The notes beneath the pieces are model-generated. The model made no database searches and was not told the origin of the DNA. It saw nothing but the letters and a program-made list of their open reading frames with translations. A stretch of 64,000 bases of DNA from Planctomycetota bacterium (GTDB lineage Bacteria; Planctomycetota; Planctomycetia; Pirellulales; UBA7805), in contig QQVP01000037.1 in assembly GCA_003389215.1 (NCBI GenBank), positions 124,001 through 188,000 of the forward strand, in the 5' to 3' direction. Of the stretch, positions 44,517 to 54,616 are shown in pieces; within the stretch, counting starts at the first letter, position 1, and each line of letters begins with the position of its first letter. The position numbers and the translations under genes are program-made.

Positions 44517-45074
44517 GGACAGCCTCCAGCTTACTAACGGTCAAACCCCGCGATGAATCTCTCGCTCAACACAGGCGGCCATCAAGTTCGTGTTTGGCTC
44601 TGGCGTGGCTCGCCAGGATCGGTGAAGTTCTGTCTTGCCTCCTGGCGGATGAACTCCAAGAGCTTGGTTGAACCAGGAGAGTCTGGCGGAAAACGACGGG
44701 GCGCGTCGGCTGAACTTCACCACTCTGCGAGTCTAGAAATGAAGGCCAGGCAATTGAAGAGATGCGGTAGCCGCTGCTGCAATGATGCTCGGAACTTGGC
44801 GAGGCTGGAAAGGTGGGTGAGGTGTTTTGGGTGGGTGGTCGAGTTCGGCTGGTATGATTTTGGGGATATCCAAATAAAGGGTGTCAGACCCCGTTTGGGT
44901 CGGGCGGGCCAGGTCGTGAAGACAGGCCATAGAGGCTCGCGCATACAAAGACCGGGGCTTGGCAAGATCTGATGTGTCAAGAAGTACGAGGGTAGCCCAC
45001 CAACGCGGATCGTGTCCGGGCCGTTTGATGATGGCCGAAGGCGATTCGAGCAGTAGGGGGTCAGACCCCAATAA
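44517..45074. other. Gene-free region with two REP-like palindromes
   Basis: About 560 bases between the methyltransferase start and the stop of the giant gene (both minus strand). It carries the GGGGTCTGACCCC-type palindromes described separately. The open frames here are artefacts of low stop frequency; no domain is seen. Confidence 0.5.
44879..45069 (-). repeat. Pair of GGGGTCTGACCCC-type palindromes
   Basis: GGGGTCTGACCCC (45069-45057, minus strand) and the variant GGGGTCTGACACCC (44892-44879) are in the same orientation 178 bases apart. The first begins 6 bases after the stop of the giant gene. Such palindromes are scattered in many genomes as REP-like units and can act as terminators or transposase targets. 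Confidence 0.6.
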
Positions 45075-48000
45075 CTAGAGGCCCAGATCTTCCAGGATCG
45101 CCCCCAACGCGTCCCCAGTTGTCCCATCACTCGACGTGGGATCGTCCTCCTCTTCACCAATTTCCTCGAAGGCCTCGTCAATCAGGCCAGCGGCCTGAGG
45201 GCTGACGCCGGCATTGGGAGTGGCGGGCGAAGGGACGAGCCCAGCCGAGGTCTCGGTCAGCCCGCCGGCGGATAGGGAAACGAACTGCAGGGAATTGAGT
45301 TCCGGTTCCGCAGCGGGGTCGAAGCTCGCAGCCGGTCCGAGTCCGCTGCCGCCCGAGGTCGCGGGGGCGGGCGCCAACGGCGAGAAGCCAAACATCACAA
45401 AGGCGACTTCCTCCTGGGTGTGATTGCGCTCGGCGTCGTTGAGCGTATCTTCGTCGACCGAGACTTTAATCGACGTCGAGTCAAAGGGGTCGTCGCCGTT
45501 CAAGATGGCCCAGGATCCGTCCGGGCCCCACATGCCTGCCTGAGACAACACCGCCGCCGTCGGATTGGCGGGGCCGGTCAGGCTGTAGTTGCTTGCCGGC
45601 TCCTGCGTCACGCCCTGAACCACCTGCGGTCCTACGTCCGCGGTGAACTCGAGGTTGCCAATCGAGCCGCTGCCCGCCTCGAAGACGACGTAGCCAATCG
45701 TCTCATCCGCTCGGACGATGTTGGGGTCTTCCCCCACGAATTTGCCCGTCGTTAAGGTCGTGGACGTGGGGCCTTCGAAGCGGGACGACCCAGCCGCCCA
45801 GAAGGCCGTAAACTCGGTATTGTTGTAGGTCATCACCTGACCGAGTACGACGGGGCTGGTGTAGTTATTGCTATAGCTCTGTTCTTCTCCCTCGTAGTTG
45901 CCGAGCCAGTTGAAGAACAGGTTGCCCTTGTAGTCCGTCACCGTCGAATTGTATTTGACAGCTTCCATCTTCACGCCGTCGGTGCCAAGCGTGTAGACGC
46001 CCTCCTCAACCACGAAGAAGTAGACGTCTGCGGCCGTGGCGTCGGTCAATCCGTCGGCACGCTGCACCATCACCTCGAAGCTGCTGCCGGTGGCGTTCTG
46101 GACACGGGTGATCAGCGGCGGCGAATTCTCGTCGTAATTCGGGGTCGCGACGACCACCATCGACGTGTACGTGTTGGCCAGGTTCACAGTGGTCCAGCCG
46201 GTGCTGCTGACATTCGCCACGAGGCCGTTCTCCAACGCGATCGAGCTGGGTGTCGTCACGGGAGTCACGTTCACCGTGAGCGTGTCCTCGACGAATAGCC
46301 CGTCGCTGTCGGTGGCTCGCACGACAATCGCCGCGCTACCGGTCTGACCCGGCAAGAAGTCAACCGTCAAAGTCGCGTCGAAGAGCGAGGCGCCGACCAG
46401 GGTCGGATTGCTGTTGCTCTCAATCGAGTAGGTCAGATCCGAGCCGTCAACAAGGTCGCTGAACACGGTGGTTAGATCAAATGTCGCGTCCGGTGCGTCC
46501 TGCACGAAGGTCGACGCCCCCAGCGGATTGACGACAAAGGGAAGATCACTGGCCGAGGCGACTTGAACGCGAAGTGGTGGCGAGTGCCGGCTCGTGTGTC
46601 CGTCGGCTTCCTTGACGACCGCCACCAGGGTGTTGAGTCCCGCTTCGGGCTCCGAGTTGAAGAGTGTGATCGGAATGTCGACAAAGCCCGTGGCACCGAT
46701 GGTTGCTGCGAACTGCGTGGAAGCGATGACGGTGTTTGTTTCGAAGGGGTCGATGTCGAAGCCACCCCCGGGCACACCATCCAGGTAGAGGCCGCTCTCG
46801 GTCTGCAGCAGCACGACGTCCGCTCCCACGGGACCTGAAACGCGCGCCACCTGCTCCACCTCGGCGAGGAAACCCGTTGGCGAGTAGGGGACGCCCAGCA
46901 ACTCCACGACCGGCGCCGTCGTCGAATCGGTGCGTTGCGAGTTCTGTGAAATGCCGACGCTGGTGGGCGTGGCGAACAACGGGGAGGCTTGCTGGCTGCC
47001 GTCGCTGAATGAGACGACGACATTGCTGCCCGTCAGCTCCAGCCCGTTCAGCGATCCCGAGTCATTGGGACCGGGTGCCGGAATTCCCTTGATGCTGGTG
47101 GGGTCGATGTCCGTGGAGAAAGAGAAGGACTCCCCCGGATCGAAGTCATTGAACTCGATTGTCAGGGCGTCAAAGCCGCCATCGCGCTCACCTTCGAAGG
47201 CCGCTGCTGTGACCCCCACCAGGATCGTCGACGAGTCGGGCGTGAAGCCCTTGGGGGTCTGGTCGCCGGCCGTGCCGTTGGGGTCGAAGACGATGTCCGG
47301 CAGGATGGCGGACGACAGGTTGATGGTGACCTTCTCAATCTGCTGTCCACCTGTCGAGGTGTTCTCGACGACGATCGAGCCAGACACAAAGGTGCTGCCG
47401 GCGGGCGAAACCCCGGTGTCGACTTGGAAGAATGACGAAGAAGACGAGCTGGCCGGGTTTCCAAACCCGGTCAGGGGTACCCGCGCGGGTCCGTAGCCCA
47501 TGTCGCTATGGACCTCCAGGAAGGCAGCCGCCTCTCCCGTGGCACTGGGCGTGAACGTGACGTTGACGACGGTCGAGTCGCCGGGCTGCAGGAGCAGGCC
47601 CGCGACGTCATTGAAGTCGTCGCTGAAGTCCGCGGCTTCGGAACCGGAGAATTCGATCGAAGTCAGTTGGATGGGCGCGGAGGACGGAGGTCCACTGTGC
47701 GTGACAACCACAGGCTGGGTCACACTTTGCCCCACCTCGGCCGTATATACGGCGGACGTGTTGGCGAGCACCTCGAGGTTGGGAATGCCGGAGAAGACCG
47801 AAACAAAGTCCCATTGTCCGGGGAATTCCAGGGCCGGTCCGCCCGAGGTCGAGATAATGCCGACGGCGAGCGCCGTTGCGCCATTGAGCCAGGCCGCGGG
47901 AATCGCGATCGGGCTTCCCAGCTCGGTTCGCGGCCCGGTCGCGCCGCTCTGGGTTACCTCGTAGCTCGGCTGCACCGTCAGGTTCAGCGGGTCGACCGTA

Positions 48001-51000
48001 AGAAACAGGTCGATGGCGCTGGGACCCGGCAGCGACACGGCGTCGACCGCGCCCGGAACGAAAGTGCCGGCAACTTCCGAGTTGACCGCAACTCCACCCG
48101 GACCCGCGTTCGCGGTCACGACGATCTCGATGTAGTTGTCCTGGTCGCCGTTGCCGATGAACAGGCCCAACGACTGATCGCCAGCGGGGGTCACGCCGGC
48201 AAAGGGCGAAATAACGCGCGTGTAGGCGGTGAAGGGCGTGATCTCTTCGCTGACGTTGACACCGAACTGGAAGGCCTGCTGCTGCGTGTTCGTGGCTCCC
48301 TGTGCCGTGCCCTCACTGACTTCGTCGAGCGTCAGGACGCCCGCCGCGCCGCCGGCGGTCAGGGCGTTGGTGTCGAAGAGGTCTTTGTAGTTGTCCGTCC
48401 CGTTGATCATCAATCCGGTGAAGCCCAGATTGAGGATTCCGCCAAGATTCGGCCCGTCGTTTTCCCAGCCGTAGAAGACGTCCAAGGTGGTCGCGTTGCC
48501 GTTGGTCGCGTCGATGGCGAAGGGATCGTCGACATCCAGCAGCGTATCGTTGTCGTCGTTGTCATCGAGCAAGTCGGAAACGAAGTCGCCGTCGTTGTCG
48601 GGCGGAACGTCGGCGCTGCTGTTCGGGTTCGTGCCGTTGGCAATCTCATCGTCGTTTGTATAGCCGTCTCCGTCGGTGTCGTTCGGGTCGACGGGGCCAC
48701 CGCCGGCGCCGTCGAAATCGTTCGGCTCGAAGACGATGACGTCGCCCAAGAACCAGTCGACGACCCAGATGGAACCGGGAAACAGTCCCGCGTCGTCGAC
48801 GGCCGTCACGTCCAGCGGGGCGACGCCGATGTTCGAGAAGAGCGTCTCGTTAAGATCGAGCGCGGCACCCGTCGCGTCCGGGCTGAGTCGCTCGACGCTG
48901 TTGCCGCCGAAGAAGGTCGCCGCCAGCAGGTCGCCCTGCATCCCGCCGCCAAAGTTCGAGGCCTTGTACTCGACCAGGCCGTTTGTCGAGGCCCCGAAGA
49001 CGGCCAGCGCTCCCGGGGTCGACTGGGGAACGGTGAAGAAGCTCTCCAGGGCGTTGCCCCCCACGGCCGCCACGGGCGACTGCGGATTCGACGCGTTGAA
49101 CGTGTTGTCGGTGTTGGCTCGCGTCGGATTCGGATGCCCGCCGTAGTAACCCTGGGCCGGAATGTACTGCAGGTTGTCGAGCACCGTCGCGCCCGGCTCG
49201 TTCACATCGTTGGTCGCGAGACCGCTGGTCCCGTCCAGAATGGGGATATCTCCCCAGCCTGCGTTGGCACCGTTATCGACGGTGTAAAGGCCGAGATCCG
49301 TGAGCACCACGTCATACGGATTACGGAAGCCCGGCGCATAGATCTGCACGGGCCCCGTGGGATCGAGCACCGCCTGATTCTTGCCGTCATTGCCGCCGAA
49401 GACGTCCTGAATGCCGCCGGCGAGGTTCACGTCGCTACCGCTGCCGTCAAAGTCGCGGTCCTCGTCGTCGAGTGTCGGCAGGTCGTACTTGTAGTCCTGC
49501 CCGTTGATGTCGGTCATCGTCGGCAACTGACCGAGTTGGGTCAGGTCGACCGAGAGGATGGCCGCGGAGTAAGCGTACTCCGGAAGCAAGGCAAAGTTGT
49601 TGGACGGCGCACCGGCGTTGGTGTTGCCACCCTGGGTGACGTACATCACGTTGTTGACCGGGTCGAGCGTCATCCCGTTCGCGGTGTGATTCTCCTCCGA
49701 GCGGGGCAGCCCGCGGACCAGGTCGACTTTGTCCCAGGCGGCACCGTTCCAGGTCAGCTGCGAGAGGATGCCGGAATTGGTGTCCAGGTTGAGATCCTCA
49801 CCTTCCGGTCCTGCCCCGATCCGCGGATCGCTGGACGTGACGTAAAGAATCGGATTCTGCGGCGTGCCGGCCACGAGCAGACCGGTGACCAAGCGAGAGT
49901 TCAAGAAGGGATTGAGCTGCCCGTCGTCGTTGTGGTTGGGGATGGTCTTGACAAGCGTGATCGTCTCGTCGAGCGTCGCTGCGTAGTCGTTTGCCGCGTT
50001 TCTCGTCACGCTGTAGACGTGAATCGTGCCGTCCTGATGGCCCACGTAGAGGCGATTGTCCGGTCCCCACTGCAGCGTCGTCGGGTTGGCGGTGGTCGCG
50101 GTACCGACCAGCGTGCTCTTGCCGAAGCCGACCGGGGCGACATTCGATCCGGTGCCGACGAGTTCGATTGTCAGGGGCGTGTTCGTGCCGCTATGGAAGA
50201 TCTCCAGGGTCGCGGTCTGTTCGGTGACCACCGAGGGTGCGAACGTCACTTCGATCTGGGTCGACTCTCCCGGCGCAAGGACGACGCTGCTCAGGTCGTC
50301 AAAGTCGTCGCTGAACTCGGTCGAGCCGACGATATCGGTTGAGTTGACCGTGATCGACGGATCCCCCGCCGCCCCCGCATTCGAGACGGTGAAGATCATG
50401 CTGGCAGGAAGACCGGTGAAGGTGGGACCGAAGTCGTAAGAGGTAAAGTCCGCCACGAGGTTTTCGGCTTGCAGCAGCGAAATGACCTCGATTCCCTTGA
50501 TGGCCGGATTCTCAAATTCATGAATGAAGTCGATGTCGAGATTGGCGTCCGAGTTGACGATGAAGGACTTCGCAATGCCGGCGAAGGCCCCGGCCTCGGC
50601 GAAGGCATCGAAGTCGTCCAGAACCAACGTGTCTTCGATGAAGACGTCGATGAGGCGTCCCCCGACCACCGCCGCGCCCGGAAAGATCTCTGCAAAGTAC
50701 AGGCGGACCTCGTGCGGGCCCGGCTGCACCGGGAAGTCCCACTGCATTTCCTCGCCGCCAAAGGGATCGTACCGCTCCGTGCTGAAGATCTCCGCCGGCG
50801 TGCCCGCCGGAATCGAGGGGTGGCTCACGTCGATCGGCGTAGCGTCGGCAAACGTCTGCGTCGGGGCCGCGGCGAAGTTGCTGAAAGGCGACGGCGAGGC
50901 GTCCGTATCCGAGTCCCACGAAGGCGTACCGACTGCAGGACCGCCGGTGTTGATTTGATAGAGCGTGGTGCCCGCTCCGCTGCCTGCCAGATTTACGGTG

Positions 51001-53606
51001 ATCGGCGAGTTCACACCGGTGTGCTCGATCAACAGCGTCGCCGCATCGCCCAGCTTGGTCACCGGGGTGTAGGTGACGTTGATGGTGGTAAACTCACCCG
51101 GGGCGAGCGTGACGCCCCCCACGGGAAAATCGTCCGCAAAGACCCCCGAGCCGCCAATCGTCGCCGACGTGACCGTAATGCTCGGATCGCCAATATCACC
51201 CTGGTGCGTCAGGAAGAGCGGGAGCGTTACCGGCGAGCCAACGGCCGTATCACCGAAGTCCAAGCTGGTGGTCGAAGAGGAGAGGGTCTCATCCTCGACC
51301 ATACGGACGACTTCGATGCCGGCGATGCTCGGATCCGACGTGAGCGCGCCGAAGTCGATGTCGAGGTTGTCGTCGACCGACACCTCGAACGACTTGGCTA
51401 CGCCCGCAAACGCTCCGACGTCGGCGAAGATGTCATAGTCGTCCAACACGAGCGAATCTTCGATGTAGACGTCGAAGACCCGCGCGCCGACGGCCTGGTT
51501 GCCCGTGAAGATCTCGGCGAAGTAGAGGAGCACCTCGTAGTTGCCGGGAGTGACGGGAATGTCCCACTCCATCTCTTCGCCGCCGAACAGGTCGAAGCGT
51601 TGCGAGTTGAAGATGGCGGCGGGAGTGCCGGCCGGAATCGACGCATCGCCAACGTCGACGGGAGTTCCGTCAAAAAGAACGCTCGTCCCTGCTGTGGCAA
51701 AGTTGCTGAATGGAGATGGGCTCGCTGGCGAGTCGGCCGACCAAATCGGATCACCCAGCTCGTCGCCGCCGGCATTGATCCTGACCGTGGAAAGCCCGGG
51801 GTTCTCGATGCCTTCGCCCGCTAGGGTGACCGTGATCGGGCTGTTGACGCCGCTGTGGATGAACTCGATGCTCGCGGCATCGGAGCCCACTGCGGTGGGA
51901 GTGTAAGTGACGGTGACCGTCGTGGATTCGCCCGGAGCCAAGTTGACTCCCGCCACCGGGAAGTCGCTCGTGAAGGTCGGCGAACCGGTGATCGTTCCCG
52001 AAGAGACCACGATGTCGGAGTCGCCCAGGTTGCCGAGGTTGGTGAGCACGATCTCTTGCGTTGCGGGATCGCCGACGATGACCTCCGAGAAGTCCAGGCT
52101 GGTCGTCGAGGAACCAATCGTGCTGTTCTCGACGGTGCGGAGAATCTCGATGCCCTTGAGCGCCGGGTTCTCGACGACGTGACCAAAGTCGATGTCCAAG
52201 TTCGCGTCGCTTGTCACATTGAACGACTTGGCCACGCCGGCGAATCCACCCACATCGGCGAAGACGTCGTAGTCGTCCAGCACGAGATTCCCTTCGATCA
52301 ACACATCGAACACCCGGGCACCGACGGCCAGCGCGCCGGAGTAGATCTCGGAGAAGTACAAGATCACCTCGTACTCGCCAGGAGCGACAGCAAAGTCCCA
52401 CTCCATTTCGGTGCCACTGGAGGGATCCCACCGTTCCGAACTGAATATCGCGGCCGGCGTTCCATCCGGAATCGATGCATCACTGACATTGATCGGCGTC
52501 CCGGTAACGAACGTCTGGCTCCCGGAGGTCCCGAAGTTCGAGAACGGCGACGGACTGGCGCCGGTGTCCGCGTCCCAGCTCGGATCGCCGATCGCGGGCC
52601 CGCCCGTGTTGATTCGGGCCACAAGGACTCCCGGCTCGTCCGTTCCCTCGCCCGCCAGGGCCACGATAATCGGCGTGTTTGTGCCGTTGTGGGCAATCTC
52701 GAAGTTGGCTGCGTCGGTGCCAATATCGCTGGGCGTATAGGTGACGTTGATCGTGGTCGACTCTCCCGGAGCCAGGGTCACGCCGACGACGGGGAAGTCG
52801 CTGGTGAAGTCGACCGATCCCGTCACGGTGGCACTGGAGACCGTGATATCGGAGTCGCCGACGCCGCCCTGATTCGTCAGCGTGATGGCTTGGCTGGCGA
52901 AGTCACCCGCGACGAGCGAGCCGAAGTCCAGGTTCGTGGTCGAAGCGCCGAGGATTCCGTCTTCCACCACCTGGAGAATCTCGATCCCCTTGATTGCCGG
53001 GTTCTCCACGACGGCCGACAGATCGATGTCCAAGTTTGCATCGGTCGAAACGACGAAGGACTTCATGACGGCCGTATTCGCACCGACATCGGCGAAGACG
53101 TCGTAATCGTCGAGCACGAGTTCGTTCTCAATCGTGATGTCGAACTGTCGAGCGCCGACAGATTGCGTTCCTCCGTAGATCTCGGCGAAGAACAGCCTCA
53201 CTTCGACCTCGCCGGGCGTGACGGGAAAGTCCCACTGAAGCGGGGCACCGCCAGCCGAGAAGCGTTCCGTGCTGAAGATCGACGTGGGAATCTCCGCCGG
53301 CACCAAGGAGGTATCGATGGTGTCGCCGGTGCCGTAGGTCGCGTTCCCCGAGGCGGCTTGGTTCAGAAAAGCGCTCGGCGCAGAAGACGGGTCGGCCTGC
53401 CAAACAGTGGAGTCGGCGGCCACCACTTCGGGACCGCCCGCGTTGACGGCAAACAGCGTATCGACGGCGAGCAGCGCTCGTTCTTCGAGCGGTTCGAAAC
53501 GCATCGACGACTGCCGCAAGGCACGCTCTCGAGCGCGGCGGCGTCGGGGGCTCCTGAGACTCTCGGCAAATCTGCGGACCTTCTGTTGCATGGCGTCCTG
53601 TCGCAT
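45075..53606 (-). CDS. Giant LEPR-XLL exported protein with malectin-like, choice-of-anchor D, propeller and calcium-binding repeats
   Basis: 2843 residues. The N-terminus is basic and holds LEERALL at residues 40-46, the LEPR-XLL-like export/sorting motif of planctomycete giants. Four units of about 275 residues follow (residues about 50-1150), each a malectin-like carbohydrate-binding domain (e.g. VARINTGGPAIGDPSWDADT, RVFDVLIEGNLVLDDYDVFA) plus a choice-of-anchor D beta sandwich (GDSDITVSSATVTGS, LAPGESTTINVTYTP). Residues about 1160-1630 resemble a PQQ/sorbosone dehydrogenase-like propeller (LQWGPDNRLYVGHQDGTIHV, ENHTANGMTLDPVNNVMYVT). A thrombospondin type 3-like Asp-rich calcium stretch (DPNDTDGDGYTNDDEIANGT) is next, then further anchor-type and Ig/cadherin-like domains. 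The C-terminus is acidic. A cell-surface adhesin or glycan-binding structural protein. Confidence 0.85.
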   Translation of the reverse strand: MRQDAMQQKVRRFAESLRSPRRRRARERALRQSSMRFEPLEERALLAVDTLFAVNAGGPEVVAADSTVWQADPSSAPSAFLNQAASGNATYGTGDTIDTSLVPAEIPTSIFSTERFSAGGAPLQWDFPVTPGEVEVRLFFAEIYGGTQSVGARQFDITIENELVLDDYDVFADVGANTAVMKSFVVSTDANLDIDLSAVVENPAIKGIEILQVVEDGILGASTTNLDFGSLVAGDFASQAITLTNQGGVGDSDITVSSATVTGSVDFTSDFPVVGVTLAPGESTTINVTYTPSDIGTDAANFEIAHNGTNTPIIVALAGEGTDEPGVLVARINTGGPAIGDPSWDADTGASPSPFSNFGTSGSQTFVTGTPINVSDASIPDGTPAAIFSSERWDPSSGTEMEWDFAVAPGEYEVILYFSEIYSGALAVGARVFDVLIEGNLVLDDYDVFADVGGFAGVAKSFNVTSDANLDIDFGHVVENPALKGIEILRTVENSTIGSSTTSLDFSEVIVGDPATQEIVLTNLGNLGDSDIVVSSGTITGSPTFTSDFPVAGVNLAPGESTTVTVTYTPTAVGSDAASIEFIHSGVNSPITVTLAGEGIENPGLSTVRINAGGDELGDPIWSADSPASPSPFSNFATAGTSVLFDGTPVDVGDASIPAGTPAAIFNSQRFDLFGGEEMEWDIPVTPGNYEVLLYFAEIFTGNQAVGARVFDVYIEDSLVLDDYDIFADVGAFAGVAKSFEVSVDDNLDIDFGALTSDPSIAGIEVVRMVEDETLSSSTTSLDFGDTAVGSPVTLPLFLTHQGDIGDPSITVTSATIGGSGVFADDFPVGGVTLAPGEFTTINVTYTPVTKLGDAATLLIEHTGVNSPITVNLAGSGAGTTLYQINTGGPAVGTPSWDSDTDASPSPFSNFAAAPTQTFADATPIDVSHPSIPAGTPAEIFSTERYDPFGGEEMQWDFPVQPGPHEVRLYFAEIFPGAAVVGGRLIDVFIEDTLVLDDFDAFAEAGAFAGIAKSFIVNSDANLDIDFIHEFENPAIKGIEVISLLQAENLVADFTSYDFGPTFTGLPASMIFTVSNAGAAGDPSITVNSTDIVGSTEFSDDFDDLSSVVLAPGESTQIEVTFAPSVVTEQTATLEIFHSGTNTPLTIELVGTGSNVAPVGFGKSTLVGTATTANPTTLQWGPDNRLYVGHQDGTIHVYSVTRNAANDYAATLDETITLVKTIPNHNDDGQLNPFLNSRLVTGLLVAGTPQNPILYVTSSDPRIGAGPEGEDLNLDTNSGILSQLTWNGAAWDKVDLVRGLPRSEENHTANGMTLDPVNNVMYVTQGGNTNAGAPSNNFALLPEYAYSAAILSVDLTQLGQLPTMTDINGQDYKYDLPTLDDEDRDFDGSGSDVNLAGGIQDVFGGNDGKNQAVLDPTGPVQIYAPGFRNPYDVVLTDLGLYTVDNGANAGWGDIPILDGTSGLATNDVNEPGATVLDNLQYIPAQGYYGGHPNPTRANTDNTFNASNPQSPVAAVGGNALESFFTVPQSTPGALAVFGASTNGLVEYKASNFGGGMQGDLLAATFFGGNSVERLSPDATGAALDLNETLFSNIGVAPLDVTAVDDAGLFPGSIWVVDWFLGDVIVFEPNDFDGAGGGPVDPNDTDGDGYTNDDEIANGTNPNSSADVPPDNDGDFVSDLLDDNDDNDTLLDVDDPFAIDATNGNATTLDVFYGWENDGPNLGGILNLGFTGLMINGTDNYKDLFDTNALTAGGAAGVLTLDEVSEGTAQGATNTQQQAFQFGVNVSEEITPFTAYTRVISPFAGVTPAGDQSLGLFIGNGDQDNYIEIVVTANAGPGGVAVNSEVAGTFVPGAVDAVSLPGPSAIDLFLTVDPLNLTVQPSYEVTQSGATGPRTELGSPIAIPAAWLNGATALAVGIISTSGGPALEFPGQWDFVSVFSGIPNLEVLANTSAVYTAEVGQSVTQPVVVTHSGPPSSAPIQLTSIEFSGSEAADFSDDFNDVAGLLLQPGDSTVVNVTFTPSATGEAAAFLEVHSDMGYGPARVPLTGFGNPASSSSSSFFQVDTGVSPAGSTFVSGSIVVENTSTGGQQIEKVTINLSSAILPDIVFDPNGTAGDQTPKGFTPDSSTILVGVTAAAFEGERDGGFDALTIEFNDFDPGESFSFSTDIDPTSIKGIPAPGPNDSGSLNGLELTGSNVVVSFSDGSQQASPLFATPTSVGISQNSQRTDSTTAPVVELLGVPYSPTGFLAEVEQVARVSGPVGADVVLLQTESGLYLDGVPGGGFDIDPFETNTVIASTQFAATIGATGFVDIPITLFNSEPEAGLNTLVAVVKEADGHTSRHSPPLRVQVASASDLPFVVNPLGASTFVQDAPDATFDLTTVFSDLVDGSDLTYSIESNSNPTLVGASLFDATLTVDFLPGQTGSAAIVVRATDSDGLFVEDTLTVNVTPVTTPSSIALENGLVANVSSTGWTTVNLANTYTSMVVVATPNYDENSPPLITRVQNATGSSFEVMVQRADGLTDATAADVYFFVVEEGVYTLGTDGVKMEAVKYNSTVTDYKGNLFFNWLGNYEGEEQSYSNNYTSPVVLGQVMTYNNTEFTAFWAAGSSRFEGPTSTTLTTGKFVGEDPNIVRADETIGYVVFEAGSGSIGNLEFTADVGPQVVQGVTQEPASNYSLTGPANPTAAVLSQAGMWGPDGSWAILNGDDPFDSTSIKVSVDEDTLNDAERNHTQEEVAFVMFGFSPLAPAPATSGGSGLGPAASFDPAAEPELNSLQFVSLSAGGLTETSAGLVPSPATPNAGVSPQAAGLIDEAFEEIGEEEDDPTSSDGTTGDALGAILEDLGL
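50120..53460 (-). repeat. Four tandem malectin plus choice-of-anchor D modules within the giant gene
   Basis: The module beginnings are at about 53455, 52620, 51783 and 50958 on the minus strand, a period of about 830 bases. Each encodes the phrase NxGGPxxGxPxW...SPFSNFxxxG, then VRLYF/VLLYFAEI, LVLDDYD.FADVGAFAGVAKSF and DIDFxxxxENPAIKGIEI. They arose by duplication of a two-domain unit. Confidence 0.8.
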
Positions 53607-53686
53607 GGCGTCACTCTTCCTTTTCGTCAGTCTTCAATCGTGTTCGATCACCGAGCGAACCGGCTCGATGCGGGTGTTAGGATGTC

Positions 53687-54616
53687 TTAGCTGGGGCTCA
53701 ACTTCTGTTTCCAGATTCGTGTCAGCATGGTGCGCGGCGAGAGCACCGTCGCCGCCAGCAGCAGCGAGGCCGCTCGGAAGCGCTTTCTTTCGGTGTGCGC
53801 CGTGACGGCGTTGCGACAGTACTTGCGCCCCGTGGTGTCGATGTAGCGCAGGGCTCGTCCCAGGGGACCAATGGCGTTGTAAGCTCGCTGGAATGTCTCC
53901 CAGTCGAGCGATTCACCCCGGGCACGAGCACGACACCGGGCGGCGACAAAGTCGCCGATCATGATTGACTTCTGCAGCCGCTGGTTGGTGATGCTGCCAC
54001 TGTGTCGCCGGTACTGAACGAGGCTGTCCTTCAGGGCGATTGTCGGCCCAAGCTCGGCCATGCGGTCCCAGAAGTCGACGTCCTCACCCGGTTCCATAGC
54101 CGCGTCGAAGCCGCCGATGTCGAGTGCCAGGTCGCGCCGGAAGAGGATCGTCGAGTTGCGAAAGACGATCGTCTTGCCCGTGGATCGATGGTGCTCGTAC
54201 TCGGCCCGAGACGTGGGGCCGGACTTGTGGAGCGAGCCGACCTGACCCTGGGCACCCAGGTCGTGCGAATAGCTGGCCCAAAGCACGACTTCCGGATCCT
54301 CCTCGGAGGCTGCGATCTGCAACTCGAACCGTCGCGGCAGGGCCACATCGTCCGCGTCGAGCAACGCCGCCCAGGGGTACTTGGCGGCCTTCAGACCCGC
54401 GTTGCGAGCCGCGCTGATGCCGCCATGGGGGACCTCGAGCAAACGGACCCGCTCGTCCCGATCGACGTATCGCGAGACGATCTCTTGGGTGGAGTCGGTC
54501 GAGCCATCGTCGATGACGAGCAGCTCCCAGTGAGGGTACGTTTGGCCGACAACGCTATCGATTGCTTCGGCGATATATTCTTCCGCGTTGTACGCGGGCA
54601 TCAGGACGCTGATCAT
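53687..54616 (-). CDS. Family 2 glycosyltransferase
   Basis: 309 residues. GT-A fold motifs: ISVLMPAYNAEEYIAEAIDS, WELLVIDDGSTDSTQEI, ARNAGLKAAKYPWAALLDADDVALP and FDAAMEPGEDVDFWDRMAEL (the ED base motif). It transfers a sugar from a nucleotide donor, in the cytoplasm. It lies 80 bases upstream of the giant gene on the same strand, so it could glycosylate that protein or add to the nearby EPS. The C-terminal 60 residues are basic. Confidence 0.9.
   Translation of the reverse strand: MISVLMPAYNAEEYIAEAIDSVVGQTYPHWELLVIDDGSTDSTQEIVSRYVDRDERVRLLEVPHGGISAARNAGLKAAKYPWAALLDADDVALPRRFELQIAASEEDPEVVLWASYSHDLGAQGQVGSLHKSGPTSRAEYEHHRSTGKTIVFRNSTILFRRDLALDIGGFDAAMEPGEDVDFWDRMAELGPTIALKDSLVQYRRHSGSITNQRLQKSIMIGDFVAARCRARARGESLDWETFQRAYNAIGPLGRALRYIDTTGRKYCRNAVTAHTERKRFRAASLLLAATVLSPRTMLTRIWKQKLSPS

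Noticed and set aside
44733-45071. Open minus-strand frames spanning the REP-like palindromes
   Set aside because: They consist of the repeat region, start without a ribosome-binding site and have no recognisable fold.
47508-50342. 944-codon plus-strand frame opposite the giant gene
   Set aside because: Mirror of the malectin/propeller coding strand; repeats in it only reflect the repeats of the real gene.
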